Assembly (NCBI GenBank): GCA_017446355.1
Contig: JAFSQZ010000227.1
Span: forward strand, 1-5,564
Direction of reading: 5' to 3'
Length of the DNA: 5,564 nt
DNA from: Neisseriaceae bacterium
GTDB lineage: Bacteria; Pseudomonadota; Gammaproteobacteria; Burkholderiales; Neisseriaceae
This document shows, one piece after another, positions 4,987 to 5,564 of this stretch (within the stretch, counting starts at the first letter, position 1; each line of letters begins with the position of its first letter). The position numbers and the translations under genes were made by a program. The notes below the pieces were generated by a model. It saw only the letters and a program-made list of their open reading frames with translations, did no database searches and had not been told where the DNA came from.

Positions 4987-5564
4987 ATGGATATTGTTGA
5001 TTTATCAAGGCTGCAATTTGCTGCTACGGCAATGTATCACTTCTTGTTTGTGCCACTTACTTTGGGACTGACTTGGATACTGGTGATTATGGAGTCTGTG
5101 TATGTGATGACGGGTAAAGTCATTTACAAAGATATGACGCGTTTTTGGGGCAAGTTGTTTGGCATTAACTTTGCTTTGGGCGTTACCACAGGCATTACGA
5201 TGGAGTTTCAGTTTGGTACTAACTGGGCTTATTACTCACATTATGTGGGCGATATTTTTGGTGCACCATTGGCGATTGAAGGCTTAATGGCGTTTTTCTT
5301 GGAATCAACTTTTATCGGTTTGTTCTTCTTTGGTTGGGATCGTTTATCACGGCGTGGGCATTTGTTGGTAACCATTCTGATGGCAGTGGGCACCAATCTT
5401 TCTGCTTTGTGGATTTTGATTGCAAATGGTTGGATGCAATATCCTGTGGGTGCGGAATTTAGTTTTGAAACCATGCGTATGGAAATGACCAGTTTCAGCG
5501 ATGTTGTACTGAATACTGTGGCTCAAAATAAATTTGTGCATACCGTATCCGCAGGTTATGTAAC
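4987..5564 (+). CDS. cydA: Cytochrome bd ubiquinol oxidase subunit I, N-terminal part (cut by the window end)
   Basis: CydA is the haem-bearing, quinol-oxidising subunit of cytochrome bd, a high-oxygen-affinity terminal oxidase in the inner membrane. The window holds 192 whole codons of an expected 500 or so; the frame is open to the end. The sequence is close to E. coli CydA as I remember it: SRLQFAATAMYHFLFVPLTLG with His18 (b595 haem ligand, E. coli His19), FWGKLFGINFALGV, FQFGTNWAYYSHYVG, then APLAIEGLMAFFLEST with Glu98 and Glu106 (E. coli Glu99 and Glu107, proton path and haem site), NLSALWILIANGWMQ, and KFVHT with His185 (b558 ligand, E. coli His186). Several transmembrane helices are evident. 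AGGAG at 4975-4979, seven bases before ATG 4987, is a strong ribosome binding site. It follows cydP; cydB would be expected just beyond the window. Confidence 0.97.
   Translation, partial: MDIVDLSRLQFAATAMYHFLFVPLTLGLTWILVIMESVYVMTGKVIYKDMTRFWGKLFGINFALGVTTGITMEFQFGTNWAYYSHYVGDIFGAPLAIEGLMAFFLESTFIGLFFFGWDRLSRRGHLLVTILMAVGTNLSALWILIANGWMQYPVGAEFSFETMRMEMTSFSDVVLNTVAQNKFVHTVSAGYV

Noticed and set aside
5241..5541. Two minus-strand frames opposite cydA
   Set aside because: Both are antisense to highly conserved CydA sequence.

Overview
The window reads as chromosomal DNA from the family Neisseriaceae. It is AT-rich and carries five exact copies of the 12-mer AGGCTGCCTGAA (either strand). From memory, this is the DNA-uptake-sequence (DUS) dialect described for Simonsiella muelleri; other dialects are used by Neisseria, Kingella and Eikenella. 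Simonsiella or a near relative is therefore the best guess for the source. The gene order gmk-rpoZ-spoT is conserved in beta- and gammaproteobacteria and agrees with this.

Layout. Positions 1-259 hold the 3' end of an unrecognised gene. The following 250 bp gap holds a palindromic, MITE-like element flanked by a 12-bp direct repeat and edged by a DUS. A Sel1-repeat gene is encoded on the minus strand (512-1078), divergent from gmk (1216-1833, guanylate kinase). A DUS-rich intergenic stretch with a rho-independent terminator separates gmk from rpoZ (1986-2192, RNA polymerase omega). rpoZ is followed 35 bp later by spoT (2228-4393, RelA/SpoT family). A DUS-pair terminator closes spoT. A second, inverted copy of the MITE-like element follows. 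Then comes a cytochrome bd cluster: cydP (4719-4898, a 59-residue membrane protein) and the first 192 codons of cydA (4987 to the window end).

How the genes work together. Guanylate kinase makes GDP, which feeds GTP, the substrate for (p)ppGpp. The RelA/SpoT protein controls (p)ppGpp level. Omega is the RNA polymerase subunit that forms part of a (p)ppGpp binding site in proteobacteria. So gmk-rpoZ-spoT joins nucleotide supply, alarmone turnover and alarmone target. cydP-cydA begins a separate respiratory operon for the high-affinity quinol oxidase.

Main points for a second look: (1) the SpoT hydrolase site looks complete, but the catalytic Glu of the synthetase domain is Lys338 and other synthetase motifs are eroded, which suggests a hydrolase-only enzyme; (2) the two-copy palindromic element has an exact 37-nt shared arm and a possible target duplication; (3) three DUS units between gmk and rpoZ can form mutually exclusive 12-bp stems, like an attenuator. 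I did not find evidence of a wholly new multi-gene system in this window.
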